A stretch of DNA of 15,166 bases from Brevundimonas sp. UBA4609. Lineage in GTDB: Bacteria; Pseudomonadota; Alphaproteobacteria; Caulobacterales; Caulobacteraceae. The stretch is from NCBI GenBank assembly GCA_002386585.1, contig DGIZ01000181.1, forward strand, positions 1 to 15,166. The letters are read 5' to 3'. Of the stretch, positions 14,142-15,166 are shown piece by piece; positions within the stretch are counted from its first letter, which is position 1; each line of letters opens with the position of its first letter. The notes beneath the pieces are model-generated. The model made no database searches. It had not been told where the DNA came from and was given only the letters and a program-made list of their open reading frames with translations. Position numbers and translations under genes: made by a program.

Positions 14142-15166
14142 GTGCGTCTGAAAGTCCTGTCCACGGCGGCCATTGCAGCCGCCATCCTGCTGACCGCCTG
14201 CGCCGCGACGCCGGCGCCCGGCCCCTGGAACGTCGAGGCGGCGCCGCAGGTGACGGTGACGCGTGAGGACGGGCGGCTGACGGTCGATTATGTCTTCAAC
14301 CGTGACGCCGTGGTCTGGGCCTTCATGGATTCGGCGCTGATCTCCGACGTGCGCGAGCCGTGGCGGCCGCGCCAGTGGACAGTTCAGACGCCCGGCGTGG
14401 TGATGGAGCGACGCGGCCACTACGACATCATCCGCAGCGCAAACGGTGGCCCGGTGCCGCGCCATGTGCGTTTCAGCGTGACGCCCAAGGCGGTCGAGTT
14501 GGAGGCGGAATACAAGACCCTGGTCTTCTCGGACGGGGCGGTGGCGTTGCCGACGCGGCAGATGGACGTCTTCGCCCTGGGCTCGCCCGAGGCGGCGGAG
14601 GCGATGCCGGCGGACCTGAACGGAGTCGATCTGGACGGCGGGGCCTCGCGCGTGACCTGGCGCGACCTGGGCGGACCGGTGCTGTTCAACGGCGAACGCC
14701 ACGCCGAACTGACGACGACGGGCGAGCGGTCCTATGTCCTTCTGGGGCAGGCGCGGGTGACGCCCGGCGAGGGGCTGACCACCGTCATGGACCCCAATCT
14801 GCCGCCGTGGATCGGCGAGAAGATCCGCGATTTCGCCCCGCGCGTGGGGGAGTTCTACCTGCAACGCCTGGGACGCCCCGGCTCGGGCGGGGACAACCCC
14901 GTCGTCATGGTGTCGTGGAACGGCCCGACCGAGCGGATGACCAGCATGGGCGGCAGCGTCCTGCCCGGCCTGATCGTCATGTCGTTCGAGGGGACCGGCG
15001 TGACCCGGCCGACGGCGGAGATGGAGCGGGTGTCGCGCTGGTTCATCGGCCATGAGAGCGCGCACTTCTGGCTGGGCCAGACGGTGCGTTACGAGTTCGC
15101 GCGCGACGCCTGGATCACCGAGGGCGGGGCCGACCTGATGGCGGTGCGGGCGCTGAAGGCGCTGGA
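14142..15166 (+). CDS. Lipoprotein with M1-type zinc metallopeptidase signature (3' end cut by window edge)
   Basis: At least 341 residues, open at the right edge. From the GTG at 14142 the protein starts MRLKVLSTAAIAAAILLTAC, a lipoprotein signal with the lipid cysteine at C20. Residues ~30-230 look like a beta-rich domain (QVTVTREDGRLTVDYVF onward). The catalytic motif is H304-E305-S-A-H308, then 18 residues, then E327 (HEXXH-X18-E), which is the zinc-binding pattern of M1 aminopeptidases and related gluzincins. The usual GAMEN substrate motif is not seen; MGGSVLPGLIVMSFEG stands about where it would be. It may therefore be a divergent M1-like or M61-like enzyme anchored in the envelope. 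GGGAG lies 10 bases before the GTG. The cleavage specificity cannot be given. Confidence 0.8.
   Translation, partial: MRLKVLSTAAIAAAILLTACAATPAPGPWNVEAAPQVTVTREDGRLTVDYVFNRDAVVWAFMDSALISDVREPWRPRQWTVQTPGVVMERRGHYDIIRSANGGPVPRHVRFSVTPKAVELEAEYKTLVFSDGAVALPTRQMDVFALGSPEAAEAMPADLNGVDLDGGASRVTWRDLGGPVLFNGERHAELTTTGERSYVLLGQARVTPGEGLTTVMDPNLPPWIGEKIRDFAPRVGEFYLQRLGRPGSGGDNPVVMVSWNGPTERMTSMGGSVLPGLIVMSFEGTGVTRPTAEMERVSRWFIGHESAHFWLGQTVRYEFARDAWITEGGADLMAVRALKAL

Noticed and set aside
1..15166. tRNA, rRNA, CRISPR, insertion sequence or prophage signals
   Set aside because: No cloverleaf, rRNA-like stretch, regularly spaced direct repeats, transposase or integrase was seen by eye.

Overview
The window reads as a chromosomal segment of a high-GC alphaproteobacterium. 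Caulobacteraceae, for example a Brevundimonas-like organism, is my best guess. The reasons are the very GC-rich third positions, the three-gene form of proton-translocating transhydrogenase, a small aa3-type cytochrome oxidase subunit IV next to it, a typical alphaproteobacterial WYL regulator, and promoter-like sites resembling the Caulobacter housekeeping pattern (TTGACGS, then a spacer, then GCTANAWC). I see no rRNA, tRNA, CRISPR array, integrase, transposase or phage gene. No gene-free stretch exceeds 300 bases. The longest gap (about 220 bases, before pntAA) holds a clear terminator and a probable promoter.

Layout. (1) The left edge carries a truncated multi-membrane-spanning DUF4153-type protein on the minus strand. 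It is divergent from an M3 oligoendopeptidase F gene, and the intergenic region holds a long inverted repeat. (2) A secreted serine beta-lactamase-fold hydrolase follows pepF. (3) A promoter drives the small cytochrome oxidase subunit IV gene, which ends at a strong intrinsic terminator. (4) Then comes the transhydrogenase locus pntAA-pntAB-(small membrane protein)-(small secreted protein)-pntB, in which two extra genes sit between pntAB and pntB. (5) Two predicted lipoproteins and a Cupin_5/DUF985-like protein with altered metal-ligand positions follow in tight order. (6) A secreted amidohydrolase has promoter-like boxes placed so that its mRNA could be leaderless. It converges, with overlapping 3' ends, on a minus-strand HdeD-family membrane protein. 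(7) A small unknown minus-strand gene is divergent from a WYL-domain regulator, with a dyad between them that could be an operator. (8) The right edge cuts a lipoprotein with an M1-type zinc peptidase signature.

Functionally, much of the window concerns the cell envelope and energy: proton-coupled NAD(P)H exchange, terminal oxidase, membrane proteins, and secreted or lipid-anchored hydrolases. I did not find a convincing new defence or mobile system. The most unusual points are the two extra genes inside the pnt locus (one with a pattern recalling MrpF/PhaF subunits), the histidine-depleted cupin with its two cysteine-bearing lipoprotein neighbours, the possible leaderless promoters, and the WYL/operator arrangement.
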